Below, one piece after another: positions 8,947-18,217 of a stretch of 64,000 bases of DNA. Source of the stretch: Bianquea renquensis (GTDB lineage: Bacteria; Bacillota; Clostridia; Lachnospirales; Bianqueaceae); NCBI RefSeq assembly GCF_014384895.1, contig NZ_JACRSQ010000007.1, positions 82,376 through 146,375 of the forward strand. The letters are read 5' to 3'. The notes beneath the pieces were generated by a model. The model did not search any database and was not told the origin of the DNA. It worked only from the letters and a program-made list of their open reading frames with translations. Position numbers and translations under genes: made by a program. How positions within the stretch are numbered: position 1 is the stretch's first letter; every line of letters begins with the position of its first letter.

Positions 8947-9306
8947 ATGACTACATATCAAGCTACACATGTGACGGCCAGAACAGCGCCTAAAAAGAAA
9001 CTTCTCGCCCGGTATCGCAGGCTGCTTGTCATTCTTTCAGCGCTCGTCATCATCTTGTTATCGCTGCTGATCGCGCAAGGGATTCACTATTCTGCTCGGG
9101 CGGAAGAGCTGAATGTCAAGACGTATCAGTCTGTTACCATAAGCGAAGGGGAATGCCTGTGGACCATTGCGCAGCAATACAAGGCGGAGGGAATGGATGT
9201 TCGCCGGTATGTCGGTGAGATTAAACGGATCAATCAACTGTCCTCTGATACCATTGTGTCAGGACAGTCGTTGATTCTGCCAATTTACTCGGTCTCCAAC
9301 GAATAG
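8947..9306 (+). CDS. yneA: YneA-like SOS cell-division suppressor (TM + LysM)
   Basis: The 119-residue protein has a basic cytoplasmic N-terminus, one membrane helix (LLVILSALVIILLSLLIAQ, about residues 28-46) and a C-terminal LysM domain (SVTISEGECLWTIAQQY ... VSGQSLILPI) outside the cell. This is the architecture of Bacillus YneA, which delays division during the SOS response. The LexA-box promoter and the nearby lexA gene support the role. The start at 8947 has GAGGG 6 nt upstream. An ATG 18 nt earlier lacks such a site. Confidence 0.8.
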   Translation: MTTYQATHVTARTAPKKKLLARYRRLLVILSALVIILLSLLIAQGIHYSARAEELNVKTYQSVTISEGECLWTIAQQYKAEGMDVRRYVGEIKRINQLSSDTIVSGQSLILPIYSVSNE

Positions 9307-9328
9307 AAACCTCATCTTTTACTATTGA

Positions 9329-9352
9329 CACGGCGCTAAGGCGCCGTGTTTT
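9329..9352 (+). terminator. Terminator after yneA
   Basis: CACGGCGC-TAAG-GCGCCGTG followed by TTTT. Confidence 0.85.
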
Positions 9353-9394
9353 CGACAGATTCTTTATCTTTTATCCAGAAAAAGTCTAAAACTA

Positions 9395-9423
9395 TTGCCA
9401 AATCCTAGTTTATTCGCTATAAT
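9395..9423 (+). promoter_or_regulatory. Promoter of the symporter gene
   Basis: TTGCCA (9395-9400), 17-bp spacer, TATAAT (9418-9423). Confidence 0.75.
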
Positions 9424-9471
9424 AGAACGTATGCTTTGTACCTGTACATCAAAAAACTAGGAGGGGATGAA

Positions 9472-11004
9472 ATGGACGATAGGATATGGATTATCATCGC
9501 GTTCATCATGTATTTGGGGATTATGCTTACCATAGGATTTCGCTACTATGGGAGAACGAAAAATTCGGAGGAATACTTTTTAGGAGGCCGCAAACTTAGC
9601 GGCTGGGTGGCGGCTCTCAGCGCACAGGCATCCGACATGAGCGGTTGGCTGCTCATGGGATTGCCCGGCGCCATCTATGCACTCGGCACAGGACAGATAT
9701 GGATTGCCGTTGGCCTGGCTCTTGGTACGGCCATCAACTGGATCTTTATCGCAGCCAGATTGCGAAGGTACACCATCGTGGCGGGGAACGCCTTGACGCT
9801 CCCGGAGTATTTTCAGAACCGCTTCCACGATACAAAGGGAATTTTGAAGATCGCCTCCTCTCTCTTTATCATGATCTTCTTTCTCGTCTATACCGCCTCA
9901 GCTTTTTCAGCGGGCGCCCAGCTTTTCCAAACCATTTTTGGAATCGAGTATACATATGCACTTATCATCGGCGCGGTTGTGATCTTGTCTTACACCTTTC
10001 TTGGCGGTTTCATGGCCGTCTGCTGGACAGATTTCATACAGGGATTGTTGATGCTTTTCGCTATTTTGATCGTTCCAGCCGTGGCGCTGAACCTTATGGG
10101 TGGTCTGGGGCAGCTGAATAGCGCGGGAACAGCTCCCCATTTTTTGAATCCATTGTACAATGGAGGGGAGAGGATCACGGCGGTATCCCTGATTTCACAG
10201 TTTGCCTGGGCACTGGGATACCTGGGGATGCCTCATATTCTGGTACGTTTTATGGCGATTAAAAATAATCGGGAAGTCAAAAAATCTAGAGTCATTGCCA
10301 TCACGTGGGTGATTCTATCTCTGGGGGCGGCCTGTGCCATTGGCGTTATTGGCCGCGCGTTTCTCCCGAACCTCGGCGCCGATGACAAGGAAAAAGTCTT
10401 TATCTCCATGATCTTAGAGATATTTAAGGGGAATCCTCTTTTGCTTTTGATCGGCGGAATTCTGCTGTGCGGCGTTCTCGCCGCCATTATGTCGACGGCA
10501 GACTCACAGCTTCTCGTCACAGCCTCCTCCATATCACAGGATCTCTATAAGGGCGTTGTCAATAAAAATGCATCGGACAAAAGTCTTCTGCGGTTGAGTC
10601 GAATTGTCACTGTCGCCGTCGCCGCCATCGCGTTCTGTATCGCGCTGGACCCTAAGAGCAGTGTCATGGATCTGGTTTCTAACGCCTGGGCGGGCTTTGG
10701 CGCGACCTTCGGACCTGTCGTTCTGCTGAGCTTGTTTTGGAAGCGAGGCAATAAAATCGGTGCGGCTTTTGGCATGGTCGGCGGAGGTCTGACTGTGATC
10801 ATCTGGGATTATATTAAGTTCGGCGGCGCTACCTTAGCGGCGTCAACAGGACTTTACTCCCTGCTTCCCGGTTTTCTTGTAGGCTTGGTCGCCTTTTTCG
10901 TCGTCAGCCTTTTGACGAAGGAACCGGAGGACGTCATTCAAAAGGAATTTGCTTTGGTTGCCTCGGGCAATGACGTGGAGATCGACAAAACCTTGGAGTC
11001 CTGA
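9472..11004 (+). CDS. putP: Sodium/proline symporter, SSS family
   Basis: The 510-residue protein has about 13 hydrophobic segments and clear solute:sodium symporter signatures: EEYFLGGRKLSGWVAALSAQASDMSGWLLMGLPG near the N-terminus and AAIMSTADSQLLVTASSISQDLY in the middle. The conserved LSAQASDMSGW and GFGATFGPVVLLSLFWKR stretches point to PutP, which takes up proline with sodium. This may serve osmoprotection or amino-acid fermentation. The start at 9472 is backed by AGGAGGGG. It has its own promoter and ends 70 bp before the next promoter-driven gene. Confidence 0.9.
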   Translation: MDDRIWIIIAFIMYLGIMLTIGFRYYGRTKNSEEYFLGGRKLSGWVAALSAQASDMSGWLLMGLPGAIYALGTGQIWIAVGLALGTAINWIFIAARLRRYTIVAGNALTLPEYFQNRFHDTKGILKIASSLFIMIFFLVYTASAFSAGAQLFQTIFGIEYTYALIIGAVVILSYTFLGGFMAVCWTDFIQGLLMLFAILIVPAVALNLMGGLGQLNSAGTAPHFLNPLYNGGERITAVSLISQFAWALGYLGMPHILVRFMAIKNNREVKKSRVIAITWVILSLGAACAIGVIGRAFLPNLGADDKEKVFISMILEIFKGNPLLLLIGGILLCGVLAAIMSTADSQLLVTASSISQDLYKGVVNKNASDKSLLRLSRIVTVAVAAIAFCIALDPKSSVMDLVSNAWAGFGATFGPVVLLSLFWKRGNKIGAAFGMVGGGLTVIIWDYIKFGGATLAASTGLYSLLPGFLVGLVAFFVVSLLTKEPEDVIQKEFALVASGNDVEIDKTLES

Positions 11005-11017
11005 TATTGTCAAGTAT

Positions 11018-11046
11018 TTGACAAAAGATACCGACAGGAGTATACT
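11018..11046 (+). promoter_or_regulatory. Promoter of the Fe-dependent dehydrogenase gene
   Basis: TTGACA (11018-11023), 17-bp spacer, TATACT (11041-11046). Confidence 0.75.
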
Positions 11047-11089
11047 ATACTTGCGTTTTGAGACGTAAATTTACTTGGAGGTCGATGAA

Positions 11090-12241
11090 ATGGCGAATCG
11101 TATTGTTCTAAACACAGTTTCGTATCACGGCAAGGGCGCGATCGCAGAAATTGCCACGGAGATACGGGCAAGAGGGTATAAGAAGGCATTTGTCTGTTCT
11201 GACCCAGATCTAATCAAATTCCAGGTAACAAAAAAGGTCACGGACGTGTTGGAGCAGGCGTCCATCGCGTATGAGATTTACTCGGATATCAAACCCAATC
11301 CCACCATTGAGAATGTGCAGCACGGTGTAGCTGCCTTTCATGCCTCTGGGGCAGACTGCATCGTTGCCATTGGCGGCGGTTCATCCATGGATACGGCCAA
11401 GGCGATTGGAATCATTGCAGAAAACCCTGAATTTGCGGATGTCCGGAGCCTGGAGGGGGTGGCGCCCACAAAGAATCACGCGGTCTTTACCATCGCAGTC
11501 CCAACGACAGCGGGAACTGCGGCGGAGGTGACCATCAACTACGTTATCACGGATGTGGAGAAGAAACGGAAGTTTGTCTGTGTTGACACCCACGATATAC
11601 CAGAGATCGCGGTAATTGATCCCGATATGATGGCCAGCATGCCAAAGGGATTGACCGCGGCCACCGGCATGGATGCGCTGACCCATGCCATTGAAGGCTA
11701 CATCACAAAAGGCGCGTGGGAAATGACGGATATGTTCCATCTGAAGGCGATTGAGCTTATTGCAGAGCATCTGCGCGGCGCTGTGAACAACACGCCGGAG
11801 GGCCGGGAGGGCATGGCGCTGGCTCAGTATGTGGCGGGCATGGGCTTCTCCAATGTGGGACTGGGGATCGTACACAGCATGGCCCACGGCTTAGGCGCTC
11901 TGTATGACACGCCACACGGTGTGGCCAATGCGATTCTCCTTCCCACCATCATGGAGTACAACGCACCGGCGACAGGCGACAAATATAAGAAGATTGCCGC
12001 GGCTATGGGAGTCAAGGGCGTGGAAACCATGACACAGGAGGAATATCGAAAGGCTGCTGTAGACGCAGTTCGGCAGCTATCAGCCGATGTGGGAATCCCC
12101 GCGGATTTGAAGGATATCGTGAAGCGGGAGGATGTAGATTTCCTGGCAGAATCCGCTTATGCGGACGCCTGCCGTCCGGGAAACCCTCGGGATACAAGTG
12201 TCGAAGAGATCAAGGCGCTCTATCTTAAACTGATGGAATAA
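11090..12241 (+). CDS. fucO: Iron-containing alcohol dehydrogenase, FucO-like lactaldehyde reductase
   Basis: The 383-residue group III alcohol dehydrogenase has an N-terminal nucleotide-binding domain (GGGSSMDTAKAIGI, VPTTAGTAAEVT) and an all-helical metal domain. The metal ligands are visible in GMDALTHAIEGY (Asp and His) and HSMAHGLGALYDTPHGVAN (two His). The sequence is closest in feel to FucO, which reduces lactaldehyde to 1,2-propanediol with NADH in deoxy-sugar fermentation. Related enzymes act on butanol or ethanol, so the substrate is an inference. Start at 11090 chosen for GGAGG at 9 nt. It is monocistronic with its own promoter and terminator. Confidence 0.85.
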   Translation: MANRIVLNTVSYHGKGAIAEIATEIRARGYKKAFVCSDPDLIKFQVTKKVTDVLEQASIAYEIYSDIKPNPTIENVQHGVAAFHASGADCIVAIGGGSSMDTAKAIGIIAENPEFADVRSLEGVAPTKNHAVFTIAVPTTAGTAAEVTINYVITDVEKKRKFVCVDTHDIPEIAVIDPDMMASMPKGLTAATGMDALTHAIEGYITKGAWEMTDMFHLKAIELIAEHLRGAVNNTPEGREGMALAQYVAGMGFSNVGLGIVHSMAHGLGALYDTPHGVANAILLPTIMEYNAPATGDKYKKIAAAMGVKGVETMTQEEYRKAAVDAVRQLSADVGIPADLKDIVKREDVDFLAESAYADACRPGNPRDTSVEEIKALYLKLME

Positions 12242-12267
12242 CCCCGCTTGACCGAACATTTATGTAT

Positions 12268-12316
12268 AAAATCGGCAGAGAGTGAACGTTTATGTCACTT
12301 TCTGCCGATTTTTTGC
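12268..12316 (+). terminator. Terminator after fucO
   Basis: AAAATCGGCAGA (12268-12279) pairs with TCTGCCGATTTT (12301-12312), followed by more T residues. Confidence 0.85.
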
Positions 12317-12324
12317 ACACAGAA

Positions 12325-12349
12325 AAACGTTTGCGTTCCGCAAACGTTT
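12325..12349 (-). terminator. Hairpin at the end of the recombinase operon
   Basis: AAACGTTTGCG pairs with CGCAAACGTTT around a three-base loop. Read on the minus strand it directly follows the recombinase stop codon and ends in a T-rich run. Confidence 0.7.
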
Positions 12350-13408
12350 CTATTCTTCCTTTCGAAGCTTTACCACGTTGGCAGCACTGCGCCGCCGGGA
12401 ATCTTCAATCTGCGCATAGTGCTTTCGCGTCGTATTGACGTCCTTGTGGCCTAGGACATCCGCTACGAGATAGATATCGCCTGTCTCATTGTACAGCTCC
12501 GTTCCATAGGAGCTGCGCAGCTTATGGGGCGATATATTTTTTAGCTGGGTTACCGTCTGCGCGTACTTTTTCACCAGGTTTTCAACCGCACGGACGGTGA
12601 GCCTGCTTTTTTTCAGCGACAAAAAGAGGGCATCCTCATGGCCTTCCAGCGGGAGAATCTGTTTTCTCTGTTCTAGATAGTCGCGGAGGGCCTGTTCGAC
12701 CTCATCCCCAAAATAGAGTATGGACTCATTGCCACCTTTTCGCACAATCCGCAGTCCATTATTCTCAAAATCAATATCTGTCAGATTCAGGCCGACACAT
12801 TCGGAGACCCGCATCCCCGTCCCCAAAAGCACAGAGATCAGCGCAAGGTCCCGGACGCGGGTGTGTTCGTGATAGACCCGCTGATGCTTCGTCAGCTTAT
12901 CGCCGGATTCCACTTCGTCCAACAGTCGGGCAATCTCGTTCACGTCCAGCCGAATAATATTTTTATCGTGGATTTTGGGAGTGCTGACCAGCATGGCCGG
13001 GTTGCCCTTAATTTTTTCTTTTTTATAAAAATACTTGTAGAGGCTGCGGACAGCGGAGATCTTTCGCGCCTTCCCCCGTTCTCCATTCTGAAACTCCTCC
13101 ACGGCGCCGTCCTCATCCGGTTTTTCATAGTAGGAGAGATAATCGAGAAACATCTCGATCTGCTGGGCACTGACCCCATCCAGATCCTCCAGGGTGATAT
13201 CGTGGATGGTCTTGCCGGAGAGGGAGGGGATGTACTCCAGGAGGAAGGAAAAAAAGATGCGCAGATCATGGGCATATCCCAACCGAGTCTTTTCCGCCGT
13301 TGTCGGTTCAATTCCGCGAAAGTACTCAAAACAAAATTCCGGCAGCTGAAACAGAAGCTCCCGCAGCTTTTTAATGTCGTTTTTCTTTTGTTCCTCATGA
13401 TAGTCCAT
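12350..13408 (-). CDS. Tyrosine recombinase, XerC/XerD type
   Basis: A 352-residue phage-integrase-family recombinase. The N-terminal SAM-like DNA-binding domain covers about residues 20-140. The catalytic set is Arg200 (GTGMRVSE), Lys224 (RKGGNE), His295 and Arg298 (SPHKLRSSYGTEL), His321 (LGHKDVNTTRKHY) and nucleophile Tyr331. It is slightly longer than classical XerC/D (about 300). No attachment sites or phage genes flank it and it overlaps the TtcA-like gene by 14 nt. A chromosomal housekeeping role in chromosome-dimer resolution is therefore more likely than a mobile-element role. Confidence 0.85.
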   Translation of the reverse strand: MDYHEEQKKNDIKKLRELLFQLPEFCFEYFRGIEPTTAEKTRLGYAHDLRIFFSFLLEYIPSLSGKTIHDITLEDLDGVSAQQIEMFLDYLSYYEKPDEDGAVEEFQNGERGKARKISAVRSLYKYFYKKEKIKGNPAMLVSTPKIHDKNIIRLDVNEIARLLDEVESGDKLTKHQRVYHEHTRVRDLALISVLLGTGMRVSECVGLNLTDIDFENNGLRIVRKGGNESILYFGDEVEQALRDYLEQRKQILPLEGHEDALFLSLKKSRLTVRAVENLVKKYAQTVTQLKNISPHKLRSSYGTELYNETGDIYLVADVLGHKDVNTTRKHYAQIEDSRRRSAANVVKLRKEE

Positions 13409-14126
13409 GGTCGGTGTTCCACCCCTTTATGTCAGAATTCCGTATTGCCCGGAATATCCGCTCCGTTGTTCCGGAATTCTCTTTATTCCACTGGCGAAGC
13501 ATATCCTTGGCATACTCTCGTTTGGTAAATCCGTTGGCCGGGCAGGGATTGTGCAGGATGGGCAGTTTCATGGATCGGGCAAAGGAGATAAGATCAGACT
13601 CCGGAGTGAAGAGCAGGGGGCGGATGGAGTAGAGTTCCATTCGATCCCAATGGGTCACAGGGGAAAAGGTATGGATCCGCCCCTCGTAGAGAAGACTCAT
13701 GATAAATGTCTCCACCACATCCTCCATATGATGGCCAAGCGCCACTTTATTGCAACCTAGCTGTTTGGCCGCTTCGTTGAAGGATCCCTTGCGAAGCTTA
13801 GCGCAGAGAGCGCAGGGATTCTTTTCCTTACGAATCTCAAACACGATTTCTCCAATGTCTGTCGGAATCACCGTGTAGGGGATCTGATAGTCTGCCATCA
13901 GCGCCGCCACATCGGAAGCGTCGAAACCATCAAATCCCAGGGATACCGTAAAGGCGTGGAGTTCAAATTTCTTCGGATAGAAGCGCTGAAGCCCCTTCAA
14001 TGCCAGCGCCAGGCTTAGGCTGTCCTTCCCGCCAGAAACGCCGATGGCGATGAAATCGCCATCCTCGATCATGTGAAATTCATCCACAGCCTTCCGGGTA
14101 TAGCTCAACAATTTCTGATAGGTCAT
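13395..14126 (-). CDS. TtcA-like tRNA 2-thiolation ATP-pyrophosphatase
   Basis: The 243-residue PP-loop ATPase has SGGKDS near residue 30, the cysteine pair NPCALC in the middle and a third cysteine in HNPCPANG near the C-terminus. This pattern matches TtcA/TtuA-type tRNA thiolases that adenylate a base and insert sulfur with an iron-sulfur cluster. It is shorter than E. coli TtcA (about 310), so the exact tRNA target is uncertain. Its ATG overlaps the proS stop codon by one base (TAATG), so the two genes are translationally coupled. Confidence 0.75.
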   Translation of the reverse strand: MTYQKLLSYTRKAVDEFHMIEDGDFIAIGVSGGKDSLSLALALKGLQRFYPKKFELHAFTVSLGFDGFDASDVAALMADYQIPYTVIPTDIGEIVFEIRKEKNPCALCAKLRKGSFNEAAKQLGCNKVALGHHMEDVVETFIMSLLYEGRIHTFSPVTHWDRMELYSIRPLLFTPESDLISFARSMKLPILHNPCPANGFTKREYAKDMLRQWNKENSGTTERIFRAIRNSDIKGWNTDHGLS

Positions 14127-15568
14127 TAATACTGTTTCCCCCAGTAAACCTGGTGTTTGGCCGGTTTGCCGCAGCATACGCATACATCGGAGAGATGCTC
14201 TTCCACAAAGGGAATACAGCGGGATTTCACTCCGCCAGTCTCATCTTTGATCTTGTCTTCACAGGCGGAATCTCCACACCACATGGCTTTGATAAAGCCC
14301 GGGCGATTTGCGGCGATATCCAAAAACTCATCATAGGTCCTCGCAACATAGGTTTTCGCCTGCAAATTGGCAAGCGCCCTCTCATAGAGACCGTCGTGAA
14401 CCAACGCCAATGCCCGGGCAATTTCCGCCTCCAACTCATGGAGGGAGACGAAGAGCTTCTCCCGATTGTCCCGGCGGACAAGGACGCACTGATTCTTTTC
14501 TATATCTTTAGGGCCGATCTCCAGTCGAAGGGGGACACCTTTCATCTCGTACTCGCTGAATTTCCATCCAGCCGACTGGTCGCTGGCGTCAAGCTTGACA
14601 CGGAAAGTCTCCGACAGCCGGTCCGCAATCTCTCTCGCCTTTTCCAACACGCCCTCTTTATGCTGTGCAATGGGGATGATTGCGACCTGGATGGGAGCGA
14701 CCTTCGGCGGCAGGACCAATCCGTTGTCGTCGCCGTGAACCATAATCAGCGCACCGATCATGCGGGTGGAAACGCCCCAGGAAGTCTGATGGGGATACTG
14801 GAGGGTGTTATCCCTTCCCGTGAAGGTTATGTCGAAGCTTCTGGCAAAGCCATCTCCAAAGTAGTGGGATGTGCCGCCCTGAAGCGCGACGCCGTTGTGC
14901 ATCATCGGTTCAATGGTATAGGTCTCCATGGCGCCGGCAAACTTTTCCTTTTCTGTTTTACGCCCGGTTACAGCCGGTATTGCCAAAGTCTCCCTGTAGA
15001 AATCTTCGTAGACTTTCAGCATACGGAGGGTTTCCTCCCTGGCCTCCTCGGCTGTCTCATGCATAGTATGGCCTTCTTGCCATAAAAACTCGGAGGATCG
15101 GAGGAATGGGCGGGTTGTTTTTTCCCAGCGGACGACAGAACACCATTGATTGTACAGTTTCGGCAGATCGCGATATGAATTGATGATCTTAGCATAGTGC
15201 TCACAGAACAACGTTTCCGATGTAGGACGGACGCAGAGCCGTTCTGTCAACGTCTCGGATCCTCCCTGGGTAACCCAGGCAACCTCCGGGGCAAAGCCCG
15301 CCACATGATCCTTTTCCTTCTGCAATAAACTTTCCGGTATGAACATGGGCATGTATACATTTTCATGTCCGGTTTTTTTAAAACGGCGGTCCAGGTCCTG
15401 CTGTATATTCTCCCAGATTGCATATCCATATGGTCGAATGACCATGCATCCTTTAACGCTTGAATAGTCCGTTAATTCCGCCTTTTTGATCACATCTGTG
15501 TACCATTTTGCGAAGTCTTCGTCCATTGCGGTGATGGCTTCCACCATCTTTTTCTGTTGTTCCGCCAT
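14126..15568 (-). CDS. proS: Prolyl-tRNA synthetase, type 3 (archaeal/eukaryal-like)
   Basis: Charges tRNA-Pro. This 480-residue class II synthetase is the ProS type 3 form found in many Clostridia, without the editing insertion of the long bacterial type. Recognisable parts are motif 2 (WEKTTRPFLRSSEFLWQEGHTMH), the TSHYFGDGFARSFDI active-site region and motif 3 in GVSTRMIGALIMVHGDDNGL. A C-terminal zinc-binding-like extension (CGDSAC ... CVCCGKPAKHQVYWGKQY) follows. Downstream it is coupled to the TtcA-like gene. The leader carries a 10-bp inverted repeat at 15605-15639. Confidence 0.93.
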   Translation of the reverse strand: MAEQQKKMVEAITAMDEDFAKWYTDVIKKAELTDYSSVKGCMVIRPYGYAIWENIQQDLDRRFKKTGHENVYMPMFIPESLLQKEKDHVAGFAPEVAWVTQGGSETLTERLCVRPTSETLFCEHYAKIINSYRDLPKLYNQWCSVVRWEKTTRPFLRSSEFLWQEGHTMHETAEEAREETLRMLKVYEDFYRETLAIPAVTGRKTEKEKFAGAMETYTIEPMMHNGVALQGGTSHYFGDGFARSFDITFTGRDNTLQYPHQTSWGVSTRMIGALIMVHGDDNGLVLPPKVAPIQVAIIPIAQHKEGVLEKAREIADRLSETFRVKLDASDQSAGWKFSEYEMKGVPLRLEIGPKDIEKNQCVLVRRDNREKLFVSLHELEAEIARALALVHDGLYERALANLQAKTYVARTYDEFLDIAANRPGFIKAMWCGDSACEDKIKDETGGVKSRCIPFVEEHLSDVCVCCGKPAKHQVYWGKQY

Positions 15569-15604
15569 TGTATATTGTCACCATTCCTTTTTTGTGAGGA
15601 TTTT

Positions 15605-15639
15605 CATAAGTCCAGCATTTCCTCAGATATGGACTTATG
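15605..15639 (-). promoter_or_regulatory. Inverted repeat in the proS leader
   Basis: CATAAGTCCA (15605-15614) and TGGACTTATG (15630-15639) form a perfect 10-bp stem around 15 nt, about 40 nt before proS. It lacks a T-tract and the features of a T-box, so an operator or an mRNA stem are both possible. Confidence 0.45.
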
Positions 15640-15809
15640 TACTTTATCATACCATCATTAAGGCAAAAAATCAACGATTAATGCCGTCAGACGAGAGAAA
15701 CTTTATCATTTCCGGCGCAAACGGCAAATTCTTCTTTTCATTCCGGAGAAGGTGTGGTATGCTTAGAGAGGAATCTTGGTTCCGAAAATTAGTAAAAGGA
15801 GTCGTTACC

Positions 15810-16700
15810 ATGAATGTAACCAGTGATCAGACGAAAAAGATCACCAAAGGCGTCATTATTTTAGTGATTGTGGCGCTAGTCGTGTTTATAGTCTTAAATT
15901 CCTTTACAACCGTCCCGGCGGGGCACACAGGCGTCGTGACAAAATTCGGCGCGGTCAGCGACACGGTTTTGGAGGAGGGGCTTCATTTCAAAATTCCGTT
16001 TATTACCCAAGTTATCTACATCGATAATCGAGTTTTGAAAACGGAGGTCTCATCCAGCAGCGCTTCGAAAGATCTCCAGACGGTGGAAAGCACCATCGCC
16101 CTTAACTACCGAGTCAACAAGACTAATTCCACATCCCTGTATAAAAACGTGGGCACGGATTTTGAAAATGTTATCATCAATCCGGCGATCCAGGAGTGTG
16201 TCAAGGCCGTGACGGCTCAGTATACCGCTGAGGAGCTTGTGACAAGCCGGCAGGAAGTCGGAGACCGTATGCGAGAGTTGCTGAGTGAAAAGATAACACC
16301 CTATGGATTGAATATTGAGATCTTTAACATCATAAGCTTTGATTTCAGCGAGGAATTTAATGCCGCCATTGAGGCGAAGCATACGGCTCAGCAGAATGCG
16401 CTGAAAGCGGAACAGGATCTCGCCCGCGTCAAAGTCGAGGCGGAGCAGCAGATTGAGCAGGCAAAGGCGGAGGCGGAAAGCTACCGATTGAAAAATCAGG
16501 AGATCACCAAGGAAACTCTGTTGATGGAATGGATCAATAAGTGGGACGGAAAGCTGCCCGCGGTTTCTGGCAGTGGGGATACCATTCTGGATATCACAGA
16601 TATTCTGAATGACTCCACGCTGAGCAGCTATTCCAGCGGAACGGAGACCCCATCTCCGGAAACTCCCGTACAGGATGAGGACATATCGACGGCGGAATAG
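15810..16700 (+). CDS. SPFH/prohibitin-domain membrane protein
   Basis: The 296-residue protein has one N-terminal membrane helix (GVIILVIVALVVFIVL, about residues 14-30) and an SPFH domain (TTVPAGHTGVVTKFGAV ... VDFE-like core) to about residue 190. An alanine/glutamate-rich coiled coil follows (about 195-245), then an acidic, low-complexity tail. Stomatin/HflC-type proteins scaffold membrane microdomains and can control proteases. There is no HflK or NfeD partner next door. Start at 15810 is supported by AGGAG 7 nt upstream. An in-frame ATG further upstream lacks this. Confidence 0.85.
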   Translation: MNVTSDQTKKITKGVIILVIVALVVFIVLNSFTTVPAGHTGVVTKFGAVSDTVLEEGLHFKIPFITQVIYIDNRVLKTEVSSSSASKDLQTVESTIALNYRVNKTNSTSLYKNVGTDFENVIINPAIQECVKAVTAQYTAEELVTSRQEVGDRMRELLSEKITPYGLNIEIFNIISFDFSEEFNAAIEAKHTAQQNALKAEQDLARVKVEAEQQIEQAKAEAESYRLKNQEITKETLLMEWINKWDGKLPAVSGSGDTILDITDILNDSTLSSYSSGTETPSPETPVQDEDISTAE

Positions 16701-16786
16701 AGTGGACCATATATTTTTGTGCATTTAAATGCATAAACTCCCCTTTTTAGGAGAATCTAACCATAGATTCCAAAGAAAGGGGTTAT

Positions 16787-17398
16787 ATGACCATGAACGC
16801 AACATCAAGCACTCCGTCACTCGAAGGGACCCAAACGGCTACAAACCTAATGAAAGCCTTCGCAGGTGAGTCCCAGGCGCGCAACCGCTATACATTTTAT
16901 GAAAAAATCGCGCGCCAAGAAGGGTATATCCAAATCGCAAATATCTTCCATGAGACAGCGGCCAACGAGGAATCTCATGCAAAGCGCTTTTTTATCTTTT
17001 TGAATGACGGGGGTCTGAATCAAAAGACCGTCGACATCGGCGCGGATTTTCCCGTGGCTCTCAACGACACCCTGACGAACCTAGTCTCCGCCTCCCAAGG
17101 AGAACATGAAGAATGGCATGACCTGTACCCGGAATTTGCTAAAGTTGCAGACGAAGAGGGCTTTCCCATCATCGCCGCTACATTCCGCAATATCGCAAAG
17201 GTGGAACAACACCATGAGGAACGGTTTCTTACGCTGGCCGACAATATGAAAAACGATCAGGTATTTCGCAAAGACGCGAAAGTGGCCTGGATCTGCCAGG
17301 TGTGTGGCTATATCCATGAGGGGGAGGAAGCCCCCAAGATCTGTCCCGCATGCCAGCACCCGCAGGGCTTTTACAAACTCTGGGTTCGGGATTATTAA
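16787..17398 (+). CDS. rbr: Rubrerythrin
   Basis: A peroxide-scavenging diiron protein of anaerobes. The 203-residue sequence has an N-terminal ferritin-like four-helix domain with ExxH-type iron ligands (GESQARNRYTFYE, ANEESHAKRF, EHEEWHDLYPEF, EQHHEERF) and a C-terminal rubredoxin-like domain with two CxxC pairs (CQVCGYIHEGEEAPKICPAC). Electrons pass from the rubredoxin centre to the diiron site to reduce hydrogen peroxide. The ribosome-binding site is GAAAGGGG. It is monocistronic and closed by the 17458-17503 terminator. Confidence 0.95.
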   Translation: MTMNATSSTPSLEGTQTATNLMKAFAGESQARNRYTFYEKIARQEGYIQIANIFHETAANEESHAKRFFIFLNDGGLNQKTVDIGADFPVALNDTLTNLVSASQGEHEEWHDLYPEFAKVADEEGFPIIAATFRNIAKVEQHHEERFLTLADNMKNDQVFRKDAKVAWICQVCGYIHEGEEAPKICPACQHPQGFYKLWVRDY

Positions 17399-17457
17399 TC
17401 GCATCTTTTCCCCCACCTCTTCTGCTCTTTTACGCGGGGAGAGCGGTAGGGGAGTGG

Positions 17458-17503
17458 AAAAAAGGCTGACAGCGCCCCTTTCCGGCGCTTGCCAGCCTTT
17501 TTC
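17458..17503. terminator. Bidirectional terminator between rbr and the lipoprotein gene
   Basis: AAAAAGGCTG...CAGCCTTTTT with an inner GCGCC/GGCGC stem. A and T runs flank both sides, so it can serve both convergent genes. Confidence 0.85.
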
Positions 17504-17526
17504 CTATTATTTACATATAGCCGCCG

Positions 17527-18192
17527 CTATCCGGCCAGATCCACCAAATCTGGAGAGCAAAAGGCACCGTTGTCATATAACGTCTGATCGATTTCCAACA
17601 CCATCTCTTTCTGGAATTCAGGGGCAGTCAAATTTTGGAGTGACTTTCGATTATTGTTGTAAAACTCCCTGGCGACAGAGGCAATCTGTTCTGTTCGTAC
17701 ATAATAATATTTATCATATTTTTGGCTGATCATAGAGCGGGTAAAGTCGCCTGTCACAAAAAAGGGTTGCCCATATCGCCAGCCTTTTTGATAATCCGGC
17801 CAGCACTGTAAGCCGTACCCGATTGTCGGGAAATTCGCTGCGTCCCGGGGAAGCACATATACGTCGCTTCCTTTTGGCAGCGTCAAAACAGGGGTGGCGT
17901 CACCGGGAGACTGATAGTACTCCACATCACAGGGCAGTGTAACCCTTTTATTATAGTCGGGGTCCACCAGCGGGCTTATGATGTCTGAGTAGTACTGTGA
18001 CGTGTAAATGCTAAAATCCATATCAGTAAGGGGCGTCTCTGCGGCATAGGGTTCATTCTTTCCATTGTCTATGTAATTCTCCTTCAACTGGCTGCCAGAA
18101 CCAGCCTTACAACCTGCGAATAGAAAAGAAAGAGCCATACTGATCAGGAGGAACCCGCAGATGGACACAACATTTTCAATTTTTGAGTTCAT
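17527..18192 (-). CDS. Putative lipoprotein of unknown function
   Basis: The 221-residue protein has a signal peptide with a lipobox (FLFAGC, Cys about residue 28), predicting lipid anchoring outside the membrane. The mature part contains a region of about 50 residues (DVEYYQSPGDATPVLTLPKGSDVYVL) that resembles an SH3-like fold, followed by a tyrosine-rich segment. I do not recognise a named family. It lies 145 bp downstream of rsfS in the same direction, after two tandem hairpins. Confidence 0.65.
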   Translation of the reverse strand: MNSKIENVVSICGFLLISMALSFLFAGCKAGSGSQLKENYIDNGKNEPYAAETPLTDMDFSIYTSQYYSDIISPLVDPDYNKRVTLPCDVEYYQSPGDATPVLTLPKGSDVYVLPRDAANFPTIGYGLQCWPDYQKGWRYGQPFFVTGDFTRSMISQKYDKYYYVRTEQIASVAREFYNNNRKSLQNLTAPEFQKEMVLEIDQTLYDNGAFCSPDLVDLAG

Positions 18193-18217
18193 TCCTTGGA
18201 CATCCTTTCTATGTACA

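Noticed and set aside
12350..13408. Tyrosine recombinase as an integron or phage integrase
   Set aside because: It is coupled to housekeeping genes and has no attachment sites or element genes around it.
15569..15810. T-box riboswitch before proS, or before tyrS at 57830-57970
   Set aside because: The leaders are too short and lack a T-box sequence and antiterminator.
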